A stretch of 64,000 nucleotides of DNA from Gracilaria gracilis (GCA_030374805.1 JARGSG010000095.1:62001-126000); one strand, 5' to 3'; shown: positions 23,826-35,473, numbered from the stretch's first letter. Program-made: numbers and translations. Notes: generated from the sequence alone by a model not told the origin.

Positions 23826-24287
23826 ATGTGAGCATTATTTCCTGACTACTCTGAGTGTCAAGTAGGGAGCTGCGGTAAAATCTACATTTGGCAAAATTTG
23901 AGCTAAAGAATAAGTGGTACTATTCTTGTTACATTATGTAATACGGTTTATTACTTTGCTCCTTTTACAGTCTATAATGTGATTTCCAGTGCGACACCCT
24001 ACCAATTACTGCATTAAAAAATGTAATCAACATTATACTGACCAACTTCCTGCACTGTAAGTTTATGCGAATCTGCACGTCAGTGAAGCCTTGTTCATTC
24101 AACCTTATCGCAAACCAAGTGATAGCGCTAAGTAGCGCTACTTGGCGGTGATATCGAGGATTAGAACGCCGGTAGAATATCTCAGTGTAGAAGTATGGGA
24201 AAATGGTTGGCATACTTCGAGGCGAACGCTCAAAGCACATCAAAGTATGCCTTTACGGTAGTTTACCAGTGCTGTCCAACAGAAAAA

Positions 24288-24350
24288 CATGCGTACTAAG
24301 GAGCGCCAAATAGCGATATTTGCGCTATATAACGCGTCTTAGTACGCATG
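24288..24350. repeat. Long hairpin inside the 2.6 kb transposon
   Basis: Arms CATGCGTACTAAG and CTTAGTACGCATG are a perfect 13-bp inverted repeat. Between them GCGCCAAATAGCGA and TATTTGCGC form a second, bulged stem. The same structure recurs in the short copy at 46106-46168 with small differences. Upstream, the 8-bp palindrome TAGCGCTA occurs twice (24123-24130 and 24133-24140) and is also kept in the short copy. Confidence 0.7.
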
Positions 24351-26039
24351 TAGATTTCGTTTTTGGGATGTAGTTTGTATTTTTTTGGCGTACTTCGATG
24401 TGCCCTCTACAGAGCTATGGAAGCACGCCATTATGTTTGGGTCGTTAGAAAGGGTTGTAGCTCTAGTATAGTTCTGATATTTGACAATGCGGTAAGTGCG
24501 TCCTTGCAACAATTAAAGCTAAGTGTCGAAGGTGGCGATGATGTTGTCAGGGTATTACCAGATTTGCACTGCCTGCATTGCTTGTTTACAGTGAGTATAC
24601 AAGGCTGACATGGAACATTGTGGACGCCATTTTCGGGGGAAAACAAGGAAACGGCGCGGGTGGTGACAAACCCTGGGCAGGACACACAAACGAAGCTCGA
24701 GAGTACCAGCCCAAAGGGGGCAAAACAGACCACCGTAGCTCAGTAGCCTGTACAACAACTAGCAAAAAGACAATAACTCAACAACTGGCAACCAAAAAAA
24801 CACGGCCACGAAGACAACACGACACGATACCAATTCTTTCGAAGAGTCAGCAAACTTAGAAAATAGATAGAACCGCAGACCAACCTGAAACTCTGACTGG
24901 GAAGGGGGCCGCGATCAATTGAATGAAATGGACAAAAGCCAACACGCATGAACCAACTCAGATTCTAATGCGCAGCTCGAGTCCTACTGCGAGGCACTAA
25001 ATGTATATCACGATAGGGGCAGTGCGACACAGATAAATGAATAATGAAACACTTCTTGTCGAATGAAAGAAGAAACTATATTGAATGACTGAAACCAATA
25101 GAGAGTAGACCGTTCTCGGCAATGTGGTGGATGTTAAGTGGTAAACCAATAAACAGCAATTCATAGAAACAGATGAAGCTCACGTGCGACTAGAATCTTA
25201 GGTCGACCACGGAGCCATTGAAAATGTAGATATGAACAAGAACGAATGCACGCAACCTACTCCAGCAGTGCGAGTTTCAAGTAATAGTGTGAAGCACCAA
25301 GCAAAAAGTGCAACACCAGAATGAAGGAAAGTGCGGGAGACCAGACCGCGCTATAAGAGATAAAGAAGGGAGGAGTAGATGATGGCAAAGAGAGGCACTG
25401 ACTGTGCTCAAGGATAGGGGAGGGGTTTCCAAGGGAGGAGATGGTCTGCCCCGAGTTGAGTTGTTCCTGATGCTTCGAACTCGGGGGGTTTATATAGACA
25501 AATGAAACATTGCATAGATTCCATTCGTGCATATGACATGTCCTCAAAATACACGAATATATAGGTTTCGGAGTGGGGTATGTCCGGGAGATTGCCTTCC
25601 TGCAGACGTTGTGCAGTGGGTTCCACTTTGACATCTTGTCAAGCTCACCATATCCACTGGGGCGCAGGTTACACAAATGGACGTTCCTAGAGTGGAATAT
25701 AGTGCCATATGCATCGTGTGAGAACCCGTCAGCATTCGGGGCGGTAGCTCCGTCAGTCGTACTTGCCACATATCTGGCTGTAAGTGCGGATGAATTGCGA
25801 CAGTTGCACGGCAGTTGCAGTGACGCGCCGGCGGTGACGCGGGATTGGCGTAATGGTGGCCCGGCGTCCACGCGTTGGTGGCACGGAGGCGTGGTGGTAG
25901 CAGCATGGTGGTGCGGCTCTAGAGAGGGGCAGTAGTGCGGCGGTGACGCGGCAATGACGTGGCGGCGATGGTGCTGCAGTGGCAGTGTCATGGTATTGGC
26001 GCGACATTGCCGTGGTAATGGTGCGCCGGGGGCACTGAG

Positions 26040-26215
26040 TCGGTGGCGCTCGGTGACGCTCGGTGGGTGGCGCTTGGTGGCGCTCGGTTGCGCTCGGTTG
26101 GTGGCGCCGTCGGTGAGTTGCGCTCCGCGGCAGTCGGTTGGGAGCGCTGTTGGGGGGTGTGGCTCGGTGGCGCTCGGTGGGTGGCACGGTCGGTTGGGGG
26201 CGCTGTCGGTCGCGT
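26040..26215. repeat. GC-rich minisatellite of GGCGCTCGGT-like units
   Basis: Tandem imperfect repeats of about 9-11 bp (variants of GGCGCTCGGT, GGTGGCGCTC and GGTTGGTGGC) fill this stretch. The neighbouring 25.8-26.0 kb is similarly G-rich. Long frames across it are low-complexity translations of the repeat and are not treated as genes. It lies in the part of the transposon that the short copy lacks. Confidence 0.7.
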
Positions 26216-26230
26216 GGTAGAGATCCAGAG

Positions 26231-26321
26231 AGAGCGCAGCGTGGCAGCTGCGCTCTTTTATCTCAATCGAGATACTAAAAAAAACATTTTGGGAAGTGTC
26301 TCTGCTGAGCAGGACACTTCC
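26231..26321. repeat. Array of three hairpins near the right end of the 2.6 kb transposon
   Basis: First hairpin: AGAGCGCAGC/GCTGCGCTCT, a perfect 10-bp stem with a 6-nt loop (26231-26256), followed by TTTTA. Second: TATCTC/GAGATA with a 4-nt loop (about 26260-26275). Third: GGAAGTGTC/GACACTTCC, a perfect 9-bp stem (26292-26300 with 26313-26321) whose loop contains a nested CTGC/GCAG stem. The array lies only in the long copy. Confidence 0.65.
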
Positions 26322-26520
26322 TTAAATCCGCCACCACAAACATCAACGATAAAACTGCGTTTTGCAAACAGCGTCACGCTATGGATTTCTCGCCATGCCT
26401 AATTCCAGCGTATCAACTTGAATCTCATTAATTACTGTAGTAAACAAAACAAATATAATTGGTCAACATTCTGTTGATCGTTAATTCCCCGCAGCTCCTA
26501 GGGGTGACTGCCGTCCACTT

Positions 26521-26594
26521 TTTATTTGCACAACGGTTGGAACTCATGGACACTGTGTCCAGTTCCAACCGGTGGCTGTCATTTCGTCTCTTAC
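26521..26594. repeat. 74-bp hairpin module, copy 2
   Basis: Second copy of the module at 17378-17451. The core (26534-26571) has arms CGGTTGGAAC/GTTCCAACCG and TGGACAC/GTGTCCA, a 17-bp stem with a 3-nt bulge. It lies in the 120 bp between the end of the 2.6 kb transposon and the Copia B 5' target duplication, so it was already there before both inserted. Confidence 0.6.
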
Positions 26595-26618
26595 AATATG
26601 AGCCCTCGGTATGGTTAT

Positions 26619-26919
26619 TGTCGAAGCAGCCACTGTCCCTGCTGGACGTACAGCAGAGACGGAGCCCGTTTGCGAGCTCACAGACACGAAGCTCAGTCGC
26701 GAGCTCGCAGACCCCGCTGTCTGTGAGCTCAAATAGGACAGTAGCGCTTGCTCGCCACAGTGCGACTTGACGAAACAGCAGTTTTGGTTAGTATCTTTAT
26801 CACGTAAAGAAACTTCTTGGGTGCGAAGAGACGCACCCTCCAAAACCAGAACCTTCCGGCCTCCATCGCTTTGACTGTACAAAGCGACTTCTCACGATTG
26901 CGTTGACGTTTACACGACA
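26619..26919 (+). repeat. 5' LTR of Copia B
   Basis: Begins TGTCGAAGC and ends ACACGACA, with the TG...CA ends typical of LTRs. It is 301 bp, the same length as its partner. It contains repeated GAGCTCACAGAC units in both orientations that make a hairpin (see the 3' LTR). Confidence 0.9.
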
Positions 26920-26979
26920 ATCCGGATTCGTAAGCGTTTGACGCACTCTATTTTCTTGTGATCACAATTCGGACACATT

Positions 26980-28370
26980 ATGTCTTCTTCAACTCGCTCT
27001 CAGACCGTGGCTAAATATGATCGCTTGAAGCGTTCGGTTACTGTTGTAGAACCCACAACTGAAATCGGCCGCCAAATCCGTGATGTTGCGAACTTCACAA
27101 TTTCGATGTATTCCGTCATTGATGATAGCGGCACTGCAATTGCGCTCAGTACTACTCGCAAGGATGAGATAGGAACTACCCTCAAGGGTTTTCTACCTTC
27201 TCCGGAGATCATTCTAACCCCCGAGTTTTTCAATTTCCCGCTGTTCCCGGTTCAACTGGTCCGAAATGTCGCCGTACTCTATGGCCTTGACGAAGTCTCT
27301 GCTGGAATAATATCCTCTCTGGGTTTGGAGTCTCGAGAGACGTCAAACTGTTCTTTCTATACCCACTTATGGTTCATGAACTTCATCGACGCCTCCTTCG
27401 AGACTATGAAAATTGGTGTGGATATGTACCGTCTCAGTGGATCTGCGTCCCGACTAGATGTGACTGCAATCATTGCCCACAATAACCCTGCCTCTGGTGG
27501 AAACCTCACGGACCTTCTACCTCCCTCTGGCTCTTTGGGTGAGAACCAAGCCCCAGGTCCTACTGTGGAACTTCCGCATGACCAGACTTCGCAACCACCT
27601 CTTGCGAATCCTAACACGCCTGACACAGAGGACCCTGCAGAGTCGGTCCAGAACGCTCACTTAAGTGGGACAGGCCCCACTGGCTACAACATTGTTGACA
27701 CTCGTAAAGCAAACTACGTCTCGCAGCACTTCAAAGACAATCGCTTCACCGGTGACCTATCCCACTCGCCTGAACTCACGTTACGTGATTACAACGTTTT
27801 TGATCGTCAACACCGACTGACTGCAAGACAAAAAGCTGACTATTTCGTAAACGCTTTAGATGGCCCCGCACGCAGGTTCTTCTTCCATAATGCCCGTGAT
27901 GATATGCCATTTGAACATACGGCAATGATGATGACTGCCGAATACAACAGTAACGCTCGTCAACTTCAGGTGTACAGCATTCTGAACACTCTCCGTATCG
28001 AAAAAGTTATGAAATAGAACGAGCTCATATCCTATTCTGAGGGTTTTTTGAAGATCATCACATTGATTGAGGACCTCTCCCTTCAATGCCCTCCACACTT
28101 CAGGTCAGAAGACCACAAAATAGGCTATCTGCGCAAGGCAGTCCTAGGCCTTCAATGGTCCAAGCTCCCCATCAGCAACATCGTGACCTCTAGGTACACC
28201 TTCAATGTGTTCATCACTGCGCTGAGGGAGAACCTCCAACTTGAGAAAGAAATCAAAGAAGTTGTCCGTAAGACTACTACCCATTTTGCAGACGAAGTGA
28301 CTCTATATCAGCACTATGAAAGGAACCCGAAGCATGCCGTAAGCACCCACCTCGCAATGATCCCATGAGT
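26980..28370 (+). pseudogene. Gag-like region of Copia B
   Basis: The region starts with an ATG 60 bp after the 5' LTR. The N-terminal part is Ser/Thr-rich, with a Pro/Asp-rich middle (about 27540-27650), then a segment with YVSQHFKDNRFTGDL and LTARQKADYFVNALDGPAR that resembles a capsid core. No zinc knuckle was found. It is part of a broken element and the gag call is by position. Confidence 0.6.
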
Positions 28371-28915
28371 CGTCATCGCCCCCCTCGTTCCCACTCTCAT
28401 CCTCAAACTTTTGAGGAGAGTCGCCGACGCAACGAGTGCCACAGATGACATGCGAAATGGCAACCACGACATCGCTGCAAGCCTGGTTCGATTCGCGATC
28501 ATGTCCGCCAGCGTATCAAACGCGGTGAGCCCGCAGTACACATCGTCTCAGACCTTGTTCTGGCAATGGAGGGAGACAATGCCGAACAAACGGAAGAAAA
28601 ATTGGCTACAGTCGCAGATGATGGTGGCCACGCCAAGGACGTTCGTCTGTTTGACGAATTAACGGCAAATGATGGACAAGACAGTCAAGATTTTGAGGTC
28701 CTTGACCAGGAGTTGTATACAAATCACTTGCCGGCCTCAATAACGAAAAATGATGGTAATTACCCTTCCACCGATCCGCAGAATTTTCTTTAGGGTGGCG
28801 CTGTTCTCAGCCTCAACACCGTCACCCAGCTCGTTGGGCAGCCTCTCACCGGACTGCACTACCGAGGCGCACGGTATCAAGCCATGTTACCGAGATCAAC
28901 TTCACGCACATCCAT

Positions 28916-31900
28916 GTGGCAAAGCTCTATCAGACCCGCAATCGATCCCGACTAGAAAGCTTTTGCGTTGATATCGGAGCCCCAAGATCAGTCGTCGGTA
29001 TAAAGAAGTTACGGCGCATCTTCACCAACAATAAGCTCTCGATCCTGAAGCTCAGGAGACTCCTATCACATACAAGATTCAGATTCGCCGATGCTTCATT
29101 CGAATCGATGGGAAGAATCACTTTACCACTCGATACCCCTCCCAATGTCCCTCCGATCTATGTAACGATGGACGTGGTCCGCGCAGATATACCTGCATTA
29201 CTTGGAATGGACTTTTTCGATCGCGAATCACTCATTGCGGATACTGTTGCAAACCGCCTGAATAGGCGAGAACGCATCAATTTGGAAGACGGTTCCGAAA
29301 AATTTGTCGACAACCGGTTTATCCCACTTCATCGAGCAAGAAGTGGACATGTATTCGTCGACATCCGCGCACCATCCGGAATATACTCCACTCGATCCCA
29401 ACTCTACAAAATGCACCGCCAGTTCTTCCACCCCAGGGATACCAAGTTATTTCAGTTCATAAAAAGGGCTCGCCCAGAAGAAGCTACCCCGAAGACCCTA
29501 ACGATCCTCAAGGATCTTACCAAGCGCTGCGACCCATGGCAGAGGATTCGAAACGCTCCCACACGGTTCCGAGTTAATTTCGGTGCAGGGAACGTACGAT
29601 TCAACGAGAGGGTACTTATCGACGCAATGTATATCGACGGGAAGCCCACCCTACATATTGTAGATGAGGCTACGCACTTCTCCGCTGCCGCCTTTCTTCC
29701 CGACGTCTCCACGAAAACCATCTGGAAAACGATTTTACTTTGTAGGATAACCATCTATACAGGAATACCGAACCGTATGCTCGTCGACCAAAGAAGTGCC
29801 TTCGGGAAACTCTTCATCGACATCGCATCTATGTCGAATGTACAAGTTGACCGAACTAGAGTGGAGGCTCGTTCAAGTTTGGAAATCGGTGAACGGTACC
29901 ATCAGCCTCTACGCCAAACATATCATAAGATAATGGCACAAGATTCTCGCACGGAACCCGATATCGCTCTGGCCGCCGCAGTGAAATCGATGAACGACAC
30001 CCTTGGACCCGGAGGTTTGGTCCCATTAGCACTTGTTTTCGGCGAGTACCCTCCTATTCACACCCTCTCAGAAACCCCAGATCCGCGCGCTACATTAGCA
30101 AGTCGAACAAGGATTGCAGCGACAGCACGAACCGAAATGCAGAAATGTATGGCAAAACTACGCATTGACCGTGCCCTCAAAAACAGGACGCCAAAAGCCG
30201 CTAACCAAATGTATCAGGTTGGGGACAAAGTCTTTGTCTGGAGGGAGAAGGTTTTCGACAACCGCATCGGAGAATGGATGGGACCCTTTACGATTGGCAC
30301 TGTCGATGAGTCCCAGAAGCTCGTTTACGTTCAGGACGTTAAAATTGGAGCGGCAAAGCCATTTGGCTTAGCTCAAGTTAAGCCATATTATGAACCTGAG
30401 ACGCTAGCGAACTCTTTCTTCAATGACTTGAACCGCTCTCTATCCTTATCTCAATCCCCTGCTGAGAGCTACTGCTATCTCACAGAGGCATTGGACAAGA
30501 ATGATCCACGAGCTATGTCAAAGCAAATGAATGAAGCAAAACGAGCCGAGATCCGTGGACTCTTGGAACGTGGAACGTTCAAGATCATCCTTCGCGAGGA
30601 TGTTCCGAAAAACGCAAACGTTCTCCCAGGTAGGTTTGTGTTGGCTATCAAATCAATTGAAGATGGGCAAATCAAGTACCGCGCAAGATACGTAATTGGC
30701 GGGCATCGTGATAAGCTCAAGAACATGATGCTGCACAACTCCGCCACTCTACAACCACAGTCCATCCGCCTCCTCCTCGCGCCGCTGCTCTCCATGGTTT
30801 CGACATATGGACGTCGGACATTCGGCAGGCTTACCTACAGTCTGCTGAGAATCTCTCTCGTGACATGTTCATCACTAAGCCTGCGCCCGAGTTCGAACTG
30901 AACCCTTTGCAATGTCTCCAGCTCCTGAAGCCCTTATATATGGACTTTGTGAATCGGGCGACATATGGTATAAAACGTTGGATGATCATCACAAAAATGA
31001 TTTGGGTATGAAGCCACTCCGGTCAGACCCTGCTTTGTACATCATCATGAAGCATGACCTGCTTCAAGGACTTTCGGGATGCTACGTTGAAGACTGGATT
31101 CGCGCTGGCAACAAGTCTTTTAAGACAATTTGCGACACCAGCAAACGAACATTTCAGATGACAGACGAGCAATCTCTACCTTGTACTTTCACGGGTTTTT
31201 CTCTAACGCACGACCCAAACGGCACGATACATATGGAACAACACGGATACTTATGCAGACTCGAAGAACTGCAATCTGACTCAACTTTCTCATCCTTCCG
31301 CTCGATGAGAATGAAACCTGCATGGCTTGCAAACACTCGCCCAGATTGCCTTTTTCGAGAATCTCCCCAGATGGCCCAGTTAACCGAACCGATGTTCAGT
31401 AAGAATGGAAGAGCAATCATATCGCAAATGAATCGAGCGATACGGTACGCCAAATCTAATGTCATCCCCATTCGCTTTCCTACTCTCAACTCTCGATCTC
31501 TTCGAGTTATCGGTTACTCGGACTCTTCATTTGCAAGTGACGAAGACCTCTCTTCACAACTTGGACATATTTGTTTTCTCGGTGATGACACGAATACTGT
31601 TATTGCAATAAATTTCAAGTCATACAAATCAAGAAGTGTAACACGCTCCGCGATGGCCAGCGAAGTAACTGCGTTTTCTTATCTGTTCGATATTGCATCT
31701 ACTCTTGCCGCAGAATTGGAACTGATGCTCGGTAAGTAGATACCGGTCCAACTGTTCACGGAGAGCAAGTTACTCTTTGATGTAATCTCCAAAGGTTCCC
31801 GTACTTCTGAAAAACGAATGATGCTGGACATCGCTGCGGCAATGGAGGCTTTTCGTAACAGGATAATATCCGACATCGGCTTTGTTCGCAGTTCGCACAA

Positions 31901-32003
31901 TATAGCAGATGGACTGACGAAAAGGATGCAACAAGCGTCACTACGAAACGTTCTAAGCTCTGGGCAGGTTTCAATCGCACCCGAAAAATGGATAATTCGA
32001 GGC
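28916..32003 (+). pseudogene. Pol region of Copia B: protease, integrase, RT, RNase H
   Basis: Protease: CVDIGAPRSVVG near 28960. Integrase: a core beginning VLIDAMYIDGKPTLHIVDEA near 29610, LVDQRSAFGK near 29780 and the Glu context near 29885. RT: GRFVLAIKSIEDGQIKYRAR near 30630. RNase H: IGYSDSSFASDEDLSSQLGH near 31510 and the tail SHNIADGLTK near 31895. The PR-IN-RT-RH order is that of Ty1/Copia. The wording is unlike Copia A, so the two belong to different lineages. Broken. Confidence 0.8.
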
Positions 32004-32712
32004 TGAATCACGTATGGCTTTATTTGGTTAAGTACAACTCTCGTACCTCAGCTAAATACAGACCCTCGGTACTGTCACCACCACAGGCCCTAACGGCATT
32101 TTCAGATAAGTGCAACGCCTCTTTCTCGGCCACGTCTACAATCTCTCTCTCTGCCCCATCGACTACGATGCAATGATCTAAGTCGTTGCCCCTCCTCAGC
32201 CGGACCAGAAACATACCGTTCTTACGTGAGCCTAGCCACAAAAATGTGTTGCTTCCGAAACTCGTGTCTCTCACCTTTCGAAAATTAAGTTATTCCGCTT
32301 GACATTCGCAGCCAGAACAGAGTAGAACCAGGGACTTCGTGTCCCTTTAAGTTTGGGAGCATTCTGCTCGGAGGATGAGTTCTTTCGCTGTTGGGAAGGC
32401 ACCACCGAGGTGCTATTGATATCAGGGCGACAGTTGCTCGTCGAAGAAATTGAAGAAAAAGAGAGCAAGGACCGGGGTAACTGCGAAAGGAGGCGAGCGA
32501 CAGTCTGCTGCGACGAGGAATGCGCGGCAGTCTCCAGTCCTTCCGAAACTTAAATCTGTGGTCGTAGGTTGCACGGCGACACCTTGCGCAATGGTCACCC
32601 AGGATTTGGAACCAACACAACCACACACTACACATTACACAGTAGATCTGATATTGGCATCCAGCATCGCCTTGCTCCTGTCCTCCGCTCCAATAAATCA
32701 ATATCTGCGATT

Positions 32713-33201
32713 TCACCATTTTCTCTCGAATTGGTGCAGTACTCGTTGTGTGCTACCGATAAATTTGAAAGAGGTCGCACTGTTTTCCAACCAGGACTGT
32801 GCACATCTCTCCCTCTCCACTCCAAGAATCCTTCCTACCGAATTGGCAATAGCAAAACTCATGCAACCACCGGATTCTCTTTTTCCAATGATTCTCACAT
32901 GTCCTTTCTTGTAGAACATTTTTGAGTTAACGCTTTTCCCGCGATTGCCCGGGCCAACCTTCGTTAATGAGAAACCTGGATTCCTTTCACACCACTCTTT
33001 GATTTTCTTCCGAATTACTACTCCAGCTCTTCGTACGTTCCCCTTATGAATCCTGGGTTTGGGTGGTGTTTGTAGCTTTTTCTGTCTGGCATTATTCGTT
33101 TCAGGTATCACTTTGAATCTCGTATTTCTCCACCCTCTCGTCTGCAGGCTATGTTTATCTATGGTATGCATCGATTCCGAACCATTCTGTGCACTGGCCA
33201 T
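32713..33201 (-). CDS. Antisense ORF inside the 3' region of Copia B
   Basis: An ATG-started frame of 162 codons runs opposite to pol, between RNase H and the 3' LTR. The frame is also open upstream of the ATG for about 35 codons. The N-terminal half is Lys/Arg-rich (RIHKGNVRRAGVVIRKKIKE). The C-terminal half has GGCMSFAIANSVGRILG, which looks like the cysteine box of papain-fold peptidases, but no His partner could be placed. It may be a captured gene of the element or a chance frame. Being inside a decayed element it may not be expressed. Confidence 0.4.
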   Translation of the reverse strand: MASAQNGSESMHTIDKHSLQTRGWRNTRFKVIPETNNARQKKLQTPPKPRIHKGNVRRAGVVIRKKIKEWCERNPGFSLTKVGPGNRGKSVNSKMFYKKGHVRIIGKRESGGCMSFAIANSVGRILGVERERCAQSWLENSATSFKFIGSTQRVLHQFERKW

Positions 33202-33734
33202 ACCTACGAACTCACCCTTTCGTACGCCCTTTTTTGTTTTCGTACCATCCGGGCGATCTACTTGTGAAGCTATGCCTCTGTCTGCAGTGGAACGGAATTT
33301 ATATCTTTAACCGTCTAATTCTACTGTTCTCCCAAACTTTTTTGTGTGCACAGAAAACTTTGTGCCCTTGCAACTTTCTGCGCGAACGCTTCGTTACTGA
33401 TCTGTTATACCTACACCATGGATCTGTTCTAATAAAGGTTTTGGGTGCTGACAGGACCCCACCGGGTGTTTGCGGGATGATTGTCTTTAGAAGACTGTTG
33501 CTTCTGTCTCGCCGTGGAGCTCTACAATAAGCATTGAAAATTGTTTGTCTTCGTCTCTCTAAAACAGTTTGTCTTGCGCGGCTCTGGATGTTCTTTTTTC
33601 TACTTTCTACACTTCTTGATTCCATTTACGCGCATGCTCGCATTTTCTTGGCACGCATTGCTTGTTCTACGGCGTATCTACTTCGATTTGGACACTCTAG
33701 TTGTTCATACGCTCGAACCGCCCTGTCCACGACT

Positions 33735-33745
33735 GAAGGAGGGAG
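33735..33745 (+). other. Polypurine tract of Copia B
   Basis: GAAGGAGGGAG lies directly against the first base of the 3' LTR, the position required for plus-strand priming. Confidence 0.75.
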
Positions 33746-34046
33746 TTTCGAAGCAGCAACTGTCCCTGCTGGACGTACAGCAGAGACGGAGCTCGTTTGC
33801 GAGCTCACAGACACGAAGCTCAGTCGCGAGCTCACAGACCCCGCGGTCTGTGAGCTCAAATAGGACCGTAGCGCTTGCTCGCCACAGTGCGACTTGACGA
33901 GACAATAGTTTTGGTTAGTGTCTTTATCACGTAAAGAAACTTCTTGGGTGCGAAGAGACGCACCCTCCAAAACCAGAACCTTCCCACCTCCATTGCTTTG
34001 ATTGTACAAAGCGATTTCTCACGATTGCGTTGACGTTTACACGACA
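33746..34046 (+). repeat. 3' LTR of Copia B, with an internal 30-nt hairpin
   Basis: Partner of 26619-26919. It contains a perfect 13-bp hairpin, GAGCTCACAGACC/GGTCTGTGAGCTC with a 4-nt loop (33828-33857); the 5' copy has two substitutions in this structure. Three GAGCTCACAGAC-like units, two direct and one inverted, occupy 33800-33857. Confidence 0.9.
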
Positions 34047-34051
34047 GCTAT

Positions 34052-35473
34052 TTTCCCTCGGCTCCGCCTCGGAAAAATAACACTCCTTAAAGTTCATACT
34101 GCGCTTTCGTGCGTGATAACCTGTTTTTCGTCCTCCTGGTTGTTGGGGTAAATATCGAAATGGGAGCGGTGTATGATGGTCGTCCTCACGTGAAAGGTAC
34201 GAAAATCTCACACAGGGAAATACGGGAAATCACGCAACTTCAAAATCTATTTACCACTGTAAGTGTCACGTCCATGTGACGAAGAGAGACAGCCTTCCAG
34301 AAGATAGACTTTATATATCAGACACCGCCGTATACAGTAGCTGCGTTGCTATATTACGATGAAACTTACACATGTTTTGGAACTCATCTTCGTCGTGAGG
34401 CACGGGAAGTCCAACATGTTCCGGTTGACTTCAAAAGTAGTCTGCCTCTTGCTTCGACGGACCGTTAGCAATCATCACCAAAGTTGCATATTTCAGTTGA
34501 AGTACAAGAATGGAAACGGAGTACTGTAGTTTAATTATTTTTTGAGCACAAAAAATTGGTAAAACAAGGGGTGTAAGTTGCAAAAAATAGCGATATCTGC
34601 GGTATATAGCGGTGTTTGTTTCGTCGTACCTTGTAAATCTATCGATTTTTATTTGGTTTGCTGTGGATACACTTGTAGTACAACAGCAAATGTACCAAAG
34701 TATGCCTAGTTAAGTGATGAACACTAAAAGCTAAAGAAGCTACAGAGGTTTGGTTTTTGTTGAAAGCGATGCCGTCAACATCGCGAGATGTTCACGTTTT
34801 CCCGAAGGAGGTTGGGCTATGGCTGACAAGACAAACACAGTAAGTCGATGCATAAGGTTACAGCAATGCAAAAATATCCCATAAATTTAGAGTGTTTTGC
34901 ACCAGTGGATGAAGATCAATTAACAATTACAATAATTGACTACAAACGATTCATGTGCAATTTCCCGTGTTTCCCAGGGCACGGAAGGCAAAATATCAAT
35001 ATCTTCCCGTCCATAACGATATTTCCCCGAGAAAAGCGGGAAATTCAGTACCTCAATGTTTCTTTGAGCCCTGTAATAATTGAAGTAACAATGGTTACGT
35101 TGTGAAGCGGCTTTAGTATCAATTTGTTCAAAGCCAAGAAATAAAGCTCCTTTTCAAAGTCATAGCATTCGTTTTCCAAATGCAAATTCTTTCATTTACA
35201 TAACATGCACTATTTCATAATAAAAATATTCTGCTTCTTTTGATTCGTTATCCACTATATGCGCAATGCAACAAGCATTCTACACAGAGGTTTATAGATT
35301 TATGTTTACAATTTACAGGGACGCGGCACAGGTGTTATAGCAATACAAAACCCCAAATACGGTTGAGCTTGTTAGTCACAAAAACCATCAAAGCAAGCTT
35401 CGAACTATAGAGATGTATATTCTGGTCGAGTTAATACTTTAGATGAAGTTGTCTGGAGACGTTTTAATATATA
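34052..35473. other. AT-rich interval without a supported gene
   Basis: No frame with recognisable features. It contains scattered TTTCCCG/CGGGAAA motifs, for example near 34965 and 35035, that recur in other AT-rich gaps of the window (40310, 41030, 55040). A sequence near 34585 resembles the AGCGATAT...GCGCTATATA motif of the 2.6 kb transposon, but too weakly to call a copy. Confidence 0.4.

Larger units (their letters stand above)
23866..26498. mobile_element. 2.6 kb non-autonomous DNA transposon, long copy
   Basis: Bounded by inverted ends GGAGCTGCGG (23866) and CCGCAGCTCC (ending 26498) and flanked by the 3-bp target duplication TAG (23863-23865 and 26499-26501). No transposase frame is present. 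The left 750 bp and right 155 bp are also present as a shorter element at 45680-46590, which lacks the middle 1.7 kb. The interior holds hairpins (24288-24350 and 26231-26321) and a GC-rich minisatellite (26040-26215). A 3-bp duplication with short TIRs fits PIF/Harbinger-type transposition, but this is inference from ends only. Confidence 0.8.
26619..34046 (+). mobile_element. Ty1/Copia element B with paired LTRs
   Basis: A 7.4 kb plus-strand element. The LTRs are 301 bp each (26619-26919 and 33746-34046) and differ at about 15 positions by eye, near 5 percent. The flanking 5-bp duplication is GTTAT on the left and GCTAT on the right, one mismatch. Gag-like sequence starts at 26980, followed by protease, integrase, RT and RNase H to about 32000, then 1.7 kb with an antisense ORF and a purine tract before the 3' LTR. 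It is broken, with about five breaks in gag and pol, and is probably older than Gypsy C. Confidence 0.9.

Noticed and set aside
25257-26187. Long frames on both strands across the GC-rich region (for example His/Pro/Thr-rich translations)
   Set aside because: They are translations of a 9-11 bp tandem repeat and G-rich sequence, open on several frames at once.
34580-34700. Third copy of the 2.6 kb transposon family near 34.6 kb
   Set aside because: Only two short motifs (AGCGATAT and CAAAGTATGCC) are shared, and their order differs; no ends could be matched.
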